A stretch of DNA of 64,000 bases, taken from assembly GCA_019137255.1 (NCBI GenBank), contig WPDH01000008.1, positions 124,001 through 188,000 on the forward strand, read 5' to 3'. A program made the position numbers and the translations under genes. This document shows, one piece after another, positions 10,401-21,052 of this stretch. Source of the stretch: Corinectria fuckeliana. Lineage: Eukaryota; Ascomycota; Sordariomycetes; Hypocreales; Nectriaceae. The first letter of the stretch is position 1. Each line of letters opens with the position of its first letter. Under the pieces are notes generated by a model. It was not told the origin of the DNA, searched no databases, and saw only the letters and a list, made by a program, of their open reading frames with translations.

Positions 10401-12516
10401 ACGGTCAACGGGATACGGGATACACGATGAACCACGCGATCGGATGGAAACATAGATCAAGATCGATTGGGAAGGATATGCAGGCCTGTCAGTGGGTATG
10501 TTTAATGTAACAGCGTAGCGACTATCGTATCAGAGCGATCGAGGGCGACAAGGAGCAATTAGCGATGGGCCAATCTGCTGCAACTCTCGGACTCCAGAAC
10601 TAGCCACTGGAGACGCGAGCCATACCCATTGCAAGCCAAGCTACCGTCACGAAATTGGGGGCAAGACGATCGGGCCTCGGCGCACCTGGCTTTTCCCACG
10701 CAGAGGTCCAGCAGCCAGCGAAGGTGTTGGGGCGCTTCCGGTCTTGGTTGTTGGCGGTCGGTAGTGGTTGTCGAGGGCTTTTGGCTTTCAAGTTGGCAAT
10801 CGAAACCATGGGACAAAATGGAGACGGAGACAGAGATTTCGGCGGGAAAGAGGGGACGCGGGGGCGGATGAAACTCCAGAACGGAGACGGGATCGAAGCC
10901 CAGGCGGTAGCGCGAAGGGACCAGGGCTGGGCTGGACTGGGAGGCAAGGTCTACTCATCGACGCGATAGTCCTAAGATAAAATCGAGAGCGCGAGTAACT
11001 ACTTCGTAGAGGATAATGAATGGAAACGGGGTTGGCATGGGCTAGAGGAGGAAAAGTCCCCAGCCTTGGCCTTCTGCCACCCGCGTTGCAGCCCAACCCA
11101 ATAAATCGAGGCACAGTATTGGGCACCTACCTATACAGACCTCTGAGGAAGACAACCATCGCGACAAGGTCAATTGGGATTGTTTCCATGTCCTCGCCAC
11201 GCCCACTCAGAGCCTCGGACGTCCCGATCCCCAGGCGTCCTGATCGCGCATCTGCCGAGGAGGTAGGCCATGGCGGTTTAGGGCTTTAAGCAGATGGGAG
11301 AGGGAGGGATGGATTGTATGAGGAGGATAAGCGTCTAGAGCGTCTAGAGATGGGATCGTGTCTTGGATCGAAAGACTTGCATGCTTCTGAGACACCAGCC
11401 CTACGATACATGCGCACAGAGACAGCTCTACACGAAAAATAAAGACACACGCACAACCACGCATCCGCTCCGCCGTAACTGAGCACGAGCAGCAGCAGCA
11501 GCAGAAGAAGAAGAAGAAGAAGAAGAAGGCTCAGAAGCCAGCCGCCGCTGCTGCGCTGGCCACCGGCAGCTACGAAATCGCAGGGAATCCCCCGCATCGT
11601 CGACCCCTGCAAGAAGCGCCTGTGTAAGCTCGAGCACAGCGCCAGCGCCTCAAGCCCTGGGGCGCATCGACGTGGACGGCCAGCCAGGTCATCAGCAGTA
11701 AAGTAACAAGACTGTATCTAGTCAACGCTTCCTGCTTCGCGATCGACAGCGGCATTCGCCGTGCTCGCTCCGACCTGCACGCTGCGCGCGACGCTTATTC
11801 CAAGTAGCAATGAGAGACACCTGCAACTTCTGGTGGACGCGGGCCGTGTAAGTTAAAGAGTCTTGTTGCGGCGTTGTTCTTGGCTGAGGGAGGCCAGCGC
11901 ATCGTCTACCCGTGGCGGGAAGCGCCGCGTCATCGTCCCGCAGAACCACGGTACCCCGACGACAGGCAGCACTGCTGCTGAAGCAGCCCGTCTCTACACG
12001 GCTATGGAGCCAAGGACACCCTCTCCATCATGTGGGAAGTAGTTACCGACACCCCCACGCAGACAACGCTCAACACCCAGTGCCAGCATGACTGTGGGTG
12101 TTGGCTCTGGAAGCGCAATGGCGAGCTATGCAAGGGAGGATAGATGGTGCTAGTTTCCTTTGTCTCGTTGTCTACCTACTCAACCAACGACGAGCCTGCA
12201 CAAAGAAAAGAAGAAAAGCCCACGACCCAACGCCACAGTGCCAGGGATGAAACTTGGATGATGATGGCTTGCGCTAGTCTGTCTACTCTACACGTCCACC
12301 AGTGAGCAGACTGGAAATGGCACCGGTTCCTCCCACATGACGTCGTAGCTCAAGCCCCGTCCTATTTTCAAAGACTGCTGTTGTTATTATGATTATTTGT
12401 TGCTGCTTGTCGTTGTCGTCGAAACTTGGGTCGTATCCCTGCTAGCCTCTACCGAGCGCTTGGAGCTAAAGCCCCGGCGCGGCGCACTGTGCACCGGACG
12501 AGGGCAACAGCAAATG
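10400..12516. other. Gene-poor flank of the retrotransposon
   Basis: No intact gene. A CAG/AAG microsatellite lies at about 11490-11528. Near 11985-12143 on the plus strand a short frame ends in a cysteine-rich piece (CQHDCGCWLWKRNGELCKGG, then stop) that could be the tail of a lost secreted Cys-rich protein. I cannot find its beginning. Confidence 0.35.
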
Positions 12517-12567
12517 CCGGAGTGCGGGGGAACAGCGCCGGAGTGTGGGGGAACAGCGCCGGAGTGC
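12517..12567. repeat. 22-bp GC-rich tandem repeat
   Basis: About 2.3 copies of a unit beginning CCGGAGTG and containing GGGGGAACAGCG lie immediately outside the left LTR of the copia element. Confidence 0.7.
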
Positions 12568-12579
12568 TAGGACGGACTG

Positions 12580-12859
12580 TGTTGCAAAGTAGGGATTGAA
12601 TCTTGGGGTGAAAAGCTCTTGATTTCCTAGCTAAAAGAGGGATAAATTAAGGGTCTAAATATATTAATTTGGGCTCTTAGGAAATCTGTAGAAGGTTATA
12701 GAAAGTTAGCTACTTTTATTATTAGTAGGGCTAAGATTATAATAATTATTATAAGGTTAGGCTACTTATAAGTTATCTAGGTAGTAATATTAATAATTAT
12801 AAGGTTATAATAATATTCTTAATAATCCTAAATACTAATTATAATCCTAAAATATAATA
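12580..12859 (-). repeat. Copia LTR, left copy (3' LTR of the element)
   Basis: 280 bp, matching 19141-19420 end to end without obvious gaps. Its outermost 60-70 bp keep Gs and Cs that are A or T in the right copy, while its inner part is more heavily mutated than the right copy. Confidence 0.93.
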
Positions 12860-15043
12860 TACCTTCTTATCTTAAGCTATAATTAAGATATTAGATAGTA
12901 AAAGAGGTTATAAGAGGTGCTTTTAATAGTATTTTTAAGTATAAGATATAATAAGCCTAAGAGAAAGGTTAGTATAAGTATAAAAAAGAGTAAAAATAGG
13001 AGATTTATTACTTCTAATAAAGCTTATAATCTTATAACTAGCTATAAGAGTTATAAGAGAAGAAATAAAAGGTAAGTAAGATAAGAGAGGTAAAAAGTTA
13101 GAGTCTCTCTTTAAGGCTAGCTTTTTTTGTTATTTTTATAGTATTAACTTAGTATTAAAGGCTTTAAGAGAGAATAATAAGAAATAATATATACTTATTA
13201 ATATAACTATAAGGCTTAGTATTATCTTTTATAATTCTTAATTTTAGTTCTTATTATCTAAGTTATCTTAAGCTTAAATTAGCCTGCTAATATTAATAAG
13301 GCTTAGCTACTTAATAAAAATCTTAAATTTCTAACCTAGAAGTAGCTTTATAAGGTTATTAGCTATTATATTAGCTGTTAGAGTATAAGATATATTAAAT
13401 TAGCTTTTAAAGTAGGCTTACCTAGCTTAATAGCTATAAATATTAATATACTATAATACAGTTTTTATATAAGAGGTCTTAAGAGTTATAAGCCTAATAG
13501 TCTGCTAGTTATTATACTTAATTATAGTCTTTTAACTTAGCTAAAAGTTAAGCTGCTAAAAAAGACACTAAGTTATAATAGCCTTCTTAGCTGTGTGTAT
13601 AAAGGTAAAAAGCTTAGCTTTTATAAATAATATTATAATTATATTTTACTTACTAGCCTTTTAACTAATAAGTTTACTAAAAAGGTATAAAATTAACCTT
13701 TAAGATAACTTTCTAGTCTTTTAATTATCTATAAAAGCTATATCTAATATAACTTTAAGATGCCTTTTATATATAAAAGATAAAAATATTATAATCTTTA
13801 CTAAAAGACTAAGTTTCTAATAAATAGAGCTCTAACTACTAAATTAAATTACTAGATATCTTATTATATAAAGATATCTAATAATATTAAGAGCTATATA
13901 TTAATAAGCTAATAAGAGGTTAAGTAAGTGCTCTAAGAGCTTAAAAGCAGCCTTAGTAATATTAGAGCGTGTAATAATAGCTATATAGTTAAGAGAGCTT
14001 ATTATTTATTAATAATAGTAAATCTAGCTTTTTATTAACAGCTCTAAGAGTAGCTAGAACTTATTACCTAAAAGAGAGTTACCTTTAAAAATATCTTTAT
14101 TATAAGTATTAAACCTAGCTGTGATTTTCTTAATATATAAGTCCTAATAGAGCTATAGCTTTCTATTAACCCTATCTTATAGGATTTTAATTCTTAAGAA
14201 CTATATAAGATTACTTAGATCTTATATCTTAAAGTAAGACTTTAAATAGTTAATTAGGTGCTTTATAGCTGTCTAGTCTTTCTTTTAAAATAAAAGAATA
14301 ATATTATTAATAAAAAAGAAGATAGTAATCTAGTTATTTCTATAAATATAAGAGTTTTTATTAACCTAGCTTAGACTTAGCTTTCTAAAGGTCTTAAGAA
14401 GATCTTATTACTAAAAAAGAAGAGATTTATAAAGGCTATATAAGGCTTTAATAAGCTTTAGAGCCTACTTATAGTGTTTAAATCTGTTAGGAAAATAGAT
14501 ATAAATATTCTTATTAAGATAGCTATTTATAAAAGTATTAATAGTATTTAGCTGCTTAGCTTTAAGGTTAAATTAGGCTGTAATAGCTATAAGCACCTAA
14601 AATAATCTGCTAGCTAAGATAGCTATATAAGTCTTCTTGTAATTAAGAGGCTAAAAATCCCCTTATATACACAGCTAGGCTTTAAATTTAATAAGAAACT
14701 TATACTTATTAAATTTATATTTAAAGATCTAAGTTACTAGAAGAGGCTTTTATACTTAATCTCTTAGGATAGCTTTAAAGGTTTCTTAGTCTTATAGGCT
14801 TTTTATTTCTCTCTTAGTAGCCTGCTTAAATTAAGAACTAAAAGAGTGTAATTTAAGGTCTTTATAGGTTTTTAGCTCTAGTAGAAGTAATTATTTATAT
14901 AGCTTTTTCTCTCTTTTATTAAAAAAGAAGGAAAAAAATAATACTAGAGTATTAGCAGGTCTAGTAAGGTCTTAATATTAAGCAGATTAGTAAGAGAGCA
15001 GCCTCTAGTAGGCTTAGCCTCTTAGTCTTAACTGCTTAGTTAT

Positions 15044-15322
15044 CTAAAAAGGTAAACTAAGACTTAGATCTTTAAAAGAGAAAAAGTTTAGTTTCTTATT
15101 ATTATTAGAGGTGTTATTATTATTATTAGCCTTATTATTTTTATTATTAAGACTATTATTTTTATTAGACTTATTATTTTTATTATTAAGACTATTATTT
15201 TTATTAGACTTATTATTCTTATTATTAGGGCTATTATTTTTATTAGGGCTGTTATCTTTATAGCTTAATAATAAGCTAGAGAATAAGCTCTTCTTAAAGC
15301 TTAGTAAGAATTTATTTAGCAA
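15044..15322 (-). repeat. ATT/AAT-rich microsatellite inside the copia element
   Basis: Repeated TTATTATTTTTATTA-like units, about 15105-15245 at the core. On the minus strand they make an asparagine/lysine-rich open frame of 92 codons. It lies between the integrase and reverse transcriptase positions, a linker that is often low-complexity in copia polyproteins. The frame is open only because of the repeat; I do not call it a gene. Confidence 0.6.
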
Positions 15323-17035
15323 ATAAGCTATAAGGTATTATATAAGTAAGATAGTTACTTAAGGCGTAAGATACAGTCTCTTATAGTTAGGATTATTATT
15401 ATTTAGGCTGCTAATAGTAGCTTTTTTATTAGGGTTTTTAACCAGCTGATTATCTAGTTATTTAAGAGCTTAAGTAACCTTAATTGTTAACTTAACTTTT
15501 TTATTATTAGTTAGAGGGTAGCTAGCTTTATAAGCTTAGATATTATTATTTTTAAAGTTAGATTTAATAGGTATTAGCAGCTATAAGTTAACAGAGATAG
15601 CTAGGGCTCTAAATAGAGTAGAGTGATCTTTTAGGTTATAAAAAATACTCTTATTAAAAGTTATATTATAAATCTTTTAGACTTTTAACCTTTCTAGGAT
15701 TTAAATTCTAAAAATATTATATAAATTATACCTAATAAGATAGCTTTTTTCTATATAAGAAAAGGTTTTTAAATCTTACTTTTAGGTGCTCTTAAAAGCT
15801 TTCTTAGTTAAGAAATAAGCTTTATATTTATAAGCTTTTAAATATAAGATATTAGGTAAAAAGTTCTAAATATAGCTAGTATTCTTTTTATAGTCTTAAA
15901 GCTAGCTATAAAGCAGCTAAAAAGAGGTCTTTTAGCTCTTAGCCTGCTAAGGTAATCTATTATATAAATAGGCAGCAGCTTTCTAAGTCTCTAATTATAG
16001 CTTGTTAAAAAGATTAGCCCCTAGCTGTATTAACCTATTCTTAGTTCTTATTACCCTCTTAGATTACTTAGTAAGGCTATTTTAAGCAGATATATAAAAG
16101 GTAGATAACTTATCTTAAAGCTTATAATTTTTAACCTAGTTAGTGTAATTATTACTAAAGGTAAGGTTATTATCTTAATAGATAACACAGATTATAAGGT
16201 TATATTACCACTTAATAAAAGCCTTAACTGCCTTAAGAGTCCTAATAATTATCTTCTAGGTAATATCTAAGTAGTAATAGTATAAAATTAGAGATATAAA
16301 TTTATTCTTAATAATAACTACAGCTCTTATACTATTAAAGCTAGTATTATAAATAAAAATATTAATATAAATATGTTAAAATAGCCTTAAGGCCTTAGTA
16401 AGAGGTGGTCTTCTTAAGACTTACTATATTACCTTTTTTTAGGTATAAGCTTTATAGTCTATATATATAAGACTTTTAATAATAGCTCTATTAGTCTTCT
16501 TAATAAGGTTTTTAAGAGCTAAAGTGTTTAAATACTTTAGTCTAAAATGCTAAGTTAATAAATCTAATATCTAATTAGGATAAGAGTTTACTAAGTGTAT
16601 AGTAAAGACAGCTAGCTACTTAAGGTCTTATAAGACCTCCCTAAAGTTAATAACCTATTAATTAAATAGATTTTTTATTATAAAAACTATCTTAAGGTTT
16701 TTATTAAAAACTTAGCTAGTAGTAGAGTTTTAATTATATCTCTTTCTAATTATACACTTAAGAGATATAATATTTATATAAAAGGTAAAAATATAAGCTA
16801 CTTTTTTAAGCTAAAATAGCCCCTTTTTAATAGTAATAAGAATAGTATTATAGCTTAAAATAAGAGTAAGTTTCCTACTAGTAAAAATAAGCTTTAGATT
16901 ATTAGAAGCTTTATATCTCTTAAAGTAGAATATATTATTATAAATATATATATTTAACCTAAAATTAAAAATAAAAAAGTCCCTAAGAGAGTAAGTTCTT
17001 ATAGTTAAGAAGGATAATAATAAGGTTATAGTTAG

Positions 17036-17136
17036 AGTAGGTTACTAACTGTCTTATTAACTAGTAGGGGCAGGTTACTAACTGTCTTATTAACTAGTAA
17101 GAGTAGGTTATTAATCTTCTTATTAACTAGTAAGGT
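17036..17136. repeat. Three tandem copies of a ~38-bp unit inside the copia element
   Basis: Copies share GGTTACTAACTGTCTTATTA followed by ACTAGTA. The third copy is more diverged. They lie in the upstream coding half of the element. Confidence 0.75.
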
Positions 17137-17772
17137 CTAATATTCTTATTAGAATACCTATAAAGACAGAGCTATAAATACTCTTAGTATTAGACTAATC
17201 CTTCTTTTTTAATCTCTTAAAAGCTAAAATAGCTTTCTTAATCTTATCTCTTATATTAAAGCTTAAGGTAAGCTTTTAATCTACTTAGGCTTAAAGCTTT
17301 AGATTTAGCTTCTAGTTAGATATATAAATTAAAAGGTTAAAATAAGAGTATTATATATACTAGTGTTTTTTCCCTTTAATATAAGTTAGTAAGGCTCTTT
17401 TACCTTTAGATTCTAATTTTCCTAACTAGCTAGACTAGCCTTATACTAAGTCTTTTATATTATTTAGGTTTTCTTAAAAATAAAAAAAAGCCCCTCTACT
17501 AGCTATTATCTTAACTAGTAGTTACTTAATAAAGATTTTACTAATCTTAAAGCTATTAAGAATATTTTTTTACTAGTTAAAAAGAGTAAAAACACTCTTA
17601 GCCTTAATAAATTAGGTCTAATAGTTAGAAAAAACAGGGTTAACTAGTCTAATAGCCTAAAAAAAGTAACAAATTAGCTATATCTCTTATATATTAAAAA
17701 TCTAAGCCTTAATAACTTTAGAAAGGATTTTTTACTAAGAAGAGACCTATTTAGAAGTTTTCTTCTTATTAA

Positions 17773-17940
17773 TATAAGGGTACAGCTAAGCTGAGAGCTC
17801 GCTAAGGGCTCACTAAGAGCTCCCTTATAACCTGTTATACAGCATAATTGAGTGACGCAGCTTACTCGAATTGTTTAATCTTTTGGCCTTACAGCTAGGA
17901 CTTTCTATTAAAGGTTAGGCATGCCGCCCCAACTCTTACA
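17773..17940 (+). repeat. TRIM LTR, left copy (5')
   Basis: 168 bp. It differs from the right copy at about 16 positions, all transitions by my reading, mostly A here for G there. Confidence 0.9.
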
Positions 17941-18271
17941 ATTATTTAAGTACGCGTTGGGTTTAGTGCTATGCGGAAGGTTATGTGTTTAAGTCCTAGT
18001 GCGGGCCTAACCACGGAAAAAAAGGATCCTTATGACCGCGATAGGCGCTAAGCTCACAAGGATAAACATGTGCAGTTGCCTGCTACGACTAAAGCCTTAG
18101 GGGTTGACAGCAGTGGTTATCTTAGGCCTGGGAGCTGGGCCACTCTCTAACACACACGTATGCACAGGCGCGACAGGGTCGCTGTGTTCCTGCGCCTAGA
18201 GCAGAAGAGGCTGCGCTACGCCTACTGATAAGCTAGCAGCCCGGGACGTGCTGTTAAGAGGGGGGGATAAT

Positions 18272-18439
18272 TGTAAGGGTACGGCTGAGCTGAGGGCTCG
18301 CCGAGGGCTTGCTGAGAGCTCCCTTATAACCTGTTGTGCGGCATAATTGAGTGACGCAGCTTACTCGAATTGTTTGATCTTTTGGCCTTACAGCTAGGAC
18401 TTTCTATTAAAGGTTGGGTATGCCGCCCTAACTCTTACA
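18272..18439 (+). repeat. TRIM LTR, right copy (3')
   Basis: 168 bp, TGTAAGGG...CTCTTACA. The better preserved copy, preceded by the polypurine tract. Confidence 0.9.
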
Positions 18440-18958
18440 ATTAATACACTAAAAGACCTTATAGTTATATTCTATAAGGTTCTATTTAATAGCCTAGTCT
18501 ATAAGCTTAATCTAAGCTTAAAAGAGGATTAATTTCTTAGCTATATTATTTTTATTCTTAATAGTAATATAGAAATTTCTTATAGTCTTTAAAATATAAT
18601 TTTAAATAGCTAAAAAAGCCTTTTTCTAATCCTAATAAGTATATAAGTTAGTCTAATACTAATAATTAAGAAATTTAAAAGCCTTAAATTAATTTATATT
18701 AAGATCTTTATAGCTTTTAGCTATAGTTTTAACTATTTAAAAAAGTAGGCTTTTTTAGCTTTATAATAGCTTCTTTTTTATCCTTTAAGAGATTAATTAA
18801 ATTCTAAATATTATTAGCCTTAGTATATTTCTTAATAATATTAAGCTATTATTTCTAGTTATTAGGGCTCTTAAGAGTAACCTAAGAAGAGGCTCTAAGA
18901 TTAGAAAAATCTATAAGTTTTACCTTAGTATATAAGAAAGCCTAAAGACTATAACTAA

Positions 18959-19075
18959 ATAATAATTCTAGATAAGAATTATAATATTAATAGATTAGAA
19001 AAATAATAATTTTAAATAAGAATTATAATATTAATAGATTAGAAAAATAATAATTTTAGCTAAGAATTATAATAA
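18959..19075. repeat. AT-rich tandem repeat near the 5' LTR of the copia element
   Basis: Just over two copies of a unit of about 60 bp containing AAGAATTATAATATTAATAG followed by ATTAGAAAAATAATAATTTT. It lies in what should be the gag-proximal part of the minus-strand element. Confidence 0.65.
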
Positions 19076-19140
19076 TAATACTATTAGGAAAAAAGGTATT
19101 AATAATAGTTAAATTAGGTTATATAGACTAGGCTTATAAC

Positions 19141-19420
19141 TATTATAAAGTAAAGATTAAATCTTAATATAAAAAGCTCTTAATTTTCTAGCTAAAAGAG
19201 AGATAAATTAAAAGTTTAAATATATTAATTTAGGCTCTTAGGAAATTTATAAAAAGTTATAAAAAGTCAGCTGCTTTTATTATTAGTAGGGCTAGAGTTA
19301 TAATAATCATCATAAGGTTAAGCCACCTATAGGTTATCTAGGCAGTGATGTTAATAATCAGAAGGTTATAGTAATATCCTTAATAATCCCGAATACCGAT
19401 TATGATCCCGAAATGCGACA
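19141..19420 (-). repeat. Copia LTR, right copy (5' LTR of the element)
   Basis: 280 bp partner of 12580-12859. Its outer 130-140 bp (toward 19420) retain CpG and CpA sites, including GCGACA at the very end, while the inner part is bleached. Confidence 0.93.
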
Positions 19421-19425
19421 GACTG

Positions 19426-21052
19426 GAGCTCATCCCGCTTGCACACGCAGTTGGCTGCGTCGACAGCAGCCAGAAAGGAATTCCCACTCCCTTTCCCCGG
19501 CAGCTGAGAATGGCCGTACGATTAAAGAACACCGAATGTTAAGCATACATCTCCCCGCAAACTATCTAAACCATAAACCGCTTATTTCCCCATCGGGCAA
19601 TTGTCAGAAGCTAGTTGCGACGATGGCTCCGCTGGGGTGTCATCGCCCACACGACGGTTCCCCGGCAGGCAACTCTCGTGTCTCAACTGGGGCCCCGGTC
19701 GGGATTGCGGTCATCACTGGTGGCACATGTCACATGTTTCCAGGGCATCCAAAGCTCAAGTCCACAGCATCAAGGACTAGAGCGACTTGGGTCTGTCAGG
19801 CTGTCCAAGCCAACCGGAGATCGCTGTTTTCCGAGTGCCTAGCAGCATATAACGGACCCCCGAGTACACTGCATCGACCGCGCTTAAAGTTTTGCGAGGT
19901 ACTATGTAGGCACCATGAATCTCATCACGCATGAGTGGTCCCAAGCCCGCCACACAGTCAATCATTGCTGACCTCTCTACCTACGCGAGTGTTTGTCGTA
20001 TATCAACACCCAACCCAGCAGCTTCACTTAACATAACATCCGAATAATTAAAAATAGGCAAGCCCGATTCTTAGAAGCCCTTATTATGTTGAAAATATTT
20101 CAATGGTTCGAGAGTTATGTCAAGTGAGTTTGTCAATATTCCATCACCCGCGTAGGTATTGTATACCCAGGGTGCGACCGCTACAAGATGTGCCCTGAAT
20201 CATCCGGGACCCCTCCACTCCAGCAGGTATGGTTGCATCCCGACGGAGTGGTCGTCACCTAGGCTGCTGCTATCATCAGCGTCCCCATAGGCCTTTCCCA
20301 TCCGTCTAGTACACCACGCCTCTCGGCGATATCATCGCCCAAGCCAAGGGGAGCGAGTCCTTACACCGTACAGATCAAGAATATGGAGATGACGGTTCAA
20401 ATCATCAACGGGGCAGAGATAAACATTTCCTCCTCGTCCATGTTGCAATGAGGTCACGACACTATTTACCCTCAAATGCAGAAGCCGGCTTTAAAGCCCT
20501 GCTTGTAGCGCCCGCGGCCTCACCGAGTTCCGCAATTCATTCCGCGTACCGCATGGAGTGAAATATCCAAATTTGTTCCGTGGTATAACGTTTCCAAAAT
20601 AAAAACTGATAGTGTGTCAGTGACTATGGTCATACCTCGCCTCTTCTTCTCATTTGCACTGGCAGAGTCTCTTGACTTTCCACACTCATCTTGGAGTGGA
20701 CAGAGCTCATGCCCTTCTTGCGCAATTCAGGGCGACGACAGTAGTTTTCGTTCTCTCAGATAAGTCCGACGTCATCGCGAAACAGCCTTTGACTCAATTA
20801 TCCAGTCCATACTACCGAAGACGGCATTAACGGAATCCTCCCCAACTACGGCGGCTGACAACAGTCCAGCCCAGACAACACTTACCCTAGAGGCTCAGAG
20901 ATTGGGTTGGAAAGAGGATCTGTAGTCTTCCTAGGGGAAAAACCGCAAGAAGGGAAATAGCAGTAATGACATGTTCAAAGGCAAGGTGAAGACAGGATTA
21001 GGGGTTTCACGGGTTGGTCTATTCTGCCTAAAGTAGCGATTAATATGATATC
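19426..21052. other. Intergenic, normal base composition
   Basis: Base composition returns to normal immediately outside the LTR. A 173-codon open frame starts inside the LTR and runs to 19934, but it has no domain and probably arises by chance. Nothing else is recognised. Confidence 0.5.

Larger units (their letters stand above)
17768..18444 (+). mobile_element. Nested 667-bp TRIM-like LTR element with ATTAA target duplication
   Basis: Two 168-bp direct repeats (17773-17940 and 18272-18439) begin TG (TA in the left copy) and end CA. They are flanked by ATTAA at 17768-17772 and 18440-18444. The internal part is only 331 bp and has no long open frame, which is the definition of a terminal-repeat retrotransposon in miniature. 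A purine tract AAGAGGGGGGATAA (about 18256-18269) sits right before the right LTR, fixing plus orientation, opposite to the host element. The internal part and right LTR are rich in CpG and GC, in contrast to the RIP-bleached host sequence around them, so the element either arrived after RIP or escaped it. It would need enzymes supplied in trans to move. Confidence 0.9.
12575..19425 (-). mobile_element. RIP-destroyed Ty1/copia LTR retrotransposon with GACTG target duplication
   Basis: Two 280-bp direct repeats (12580-12859 and 19141-19420) start TG (TA in one copy) and end CA (TA in one copy). They are flanked by the 5-bp duplication GACTG at 12575-12579 and 19421-19425. Between them the DNA is extremely AT-rich with almost no CpG and stops in every frame, as RIP leaves it. 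Coding order still shows on the minus strand. FINNIILLF at 14288-14314 sits where copia reverse transcriptase has its YVDD box. The segment after it (about 14095-14245) keeps the D-L-x-x-L-x-x-F-L-x-I-x-I pattern. About 13690-13760 keeps the RNase H-like AF-x-D-x-x-x-T-R-K-S. RT before RNase H, reading right to left, fixes the orientation. A purine tract (GATAAGAAGGTA on minus) next to the left LTR fits a polypurine tract. The sequence inside the right LTR (GTTATAAGCCTAGTC on minus) resembles a mutated initiator-tRNA-derived primer site. There is no coding capacity left. Confidence 0.93.

Noticed and set aside
11488..11530. CAG/AAG repeat as part of a polyglutamine or polyserine protein
   Set aside because: No flanking domain or splice structure on either strand; treated as a microsatellite.
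15044..15322. Asparagine/lysine-rich open frame as a gene
   Set aside because: It is an AT-only microsatellite inside the RIP-destroyed copia element; it is open because of the repeat composition.
17768..18444. Reading the GC-rich island in the AT tract as a non-RIPed piece of host or copia gene
   Set aside because: It has its own LTRs and target duplication, and no coding frame.
12575..19425. Reading the AT-rich block as a centromere or mitochondrial insertion
   Set aside because: The exact paired 280-bp LTRs, GACTG duplication and copia polymerase traces explain it fully.
19413..19934. 173-codon frame as a gene
   Set aside because: It begins inside the LTR, has no domain, and its codon pattern does not look coding.
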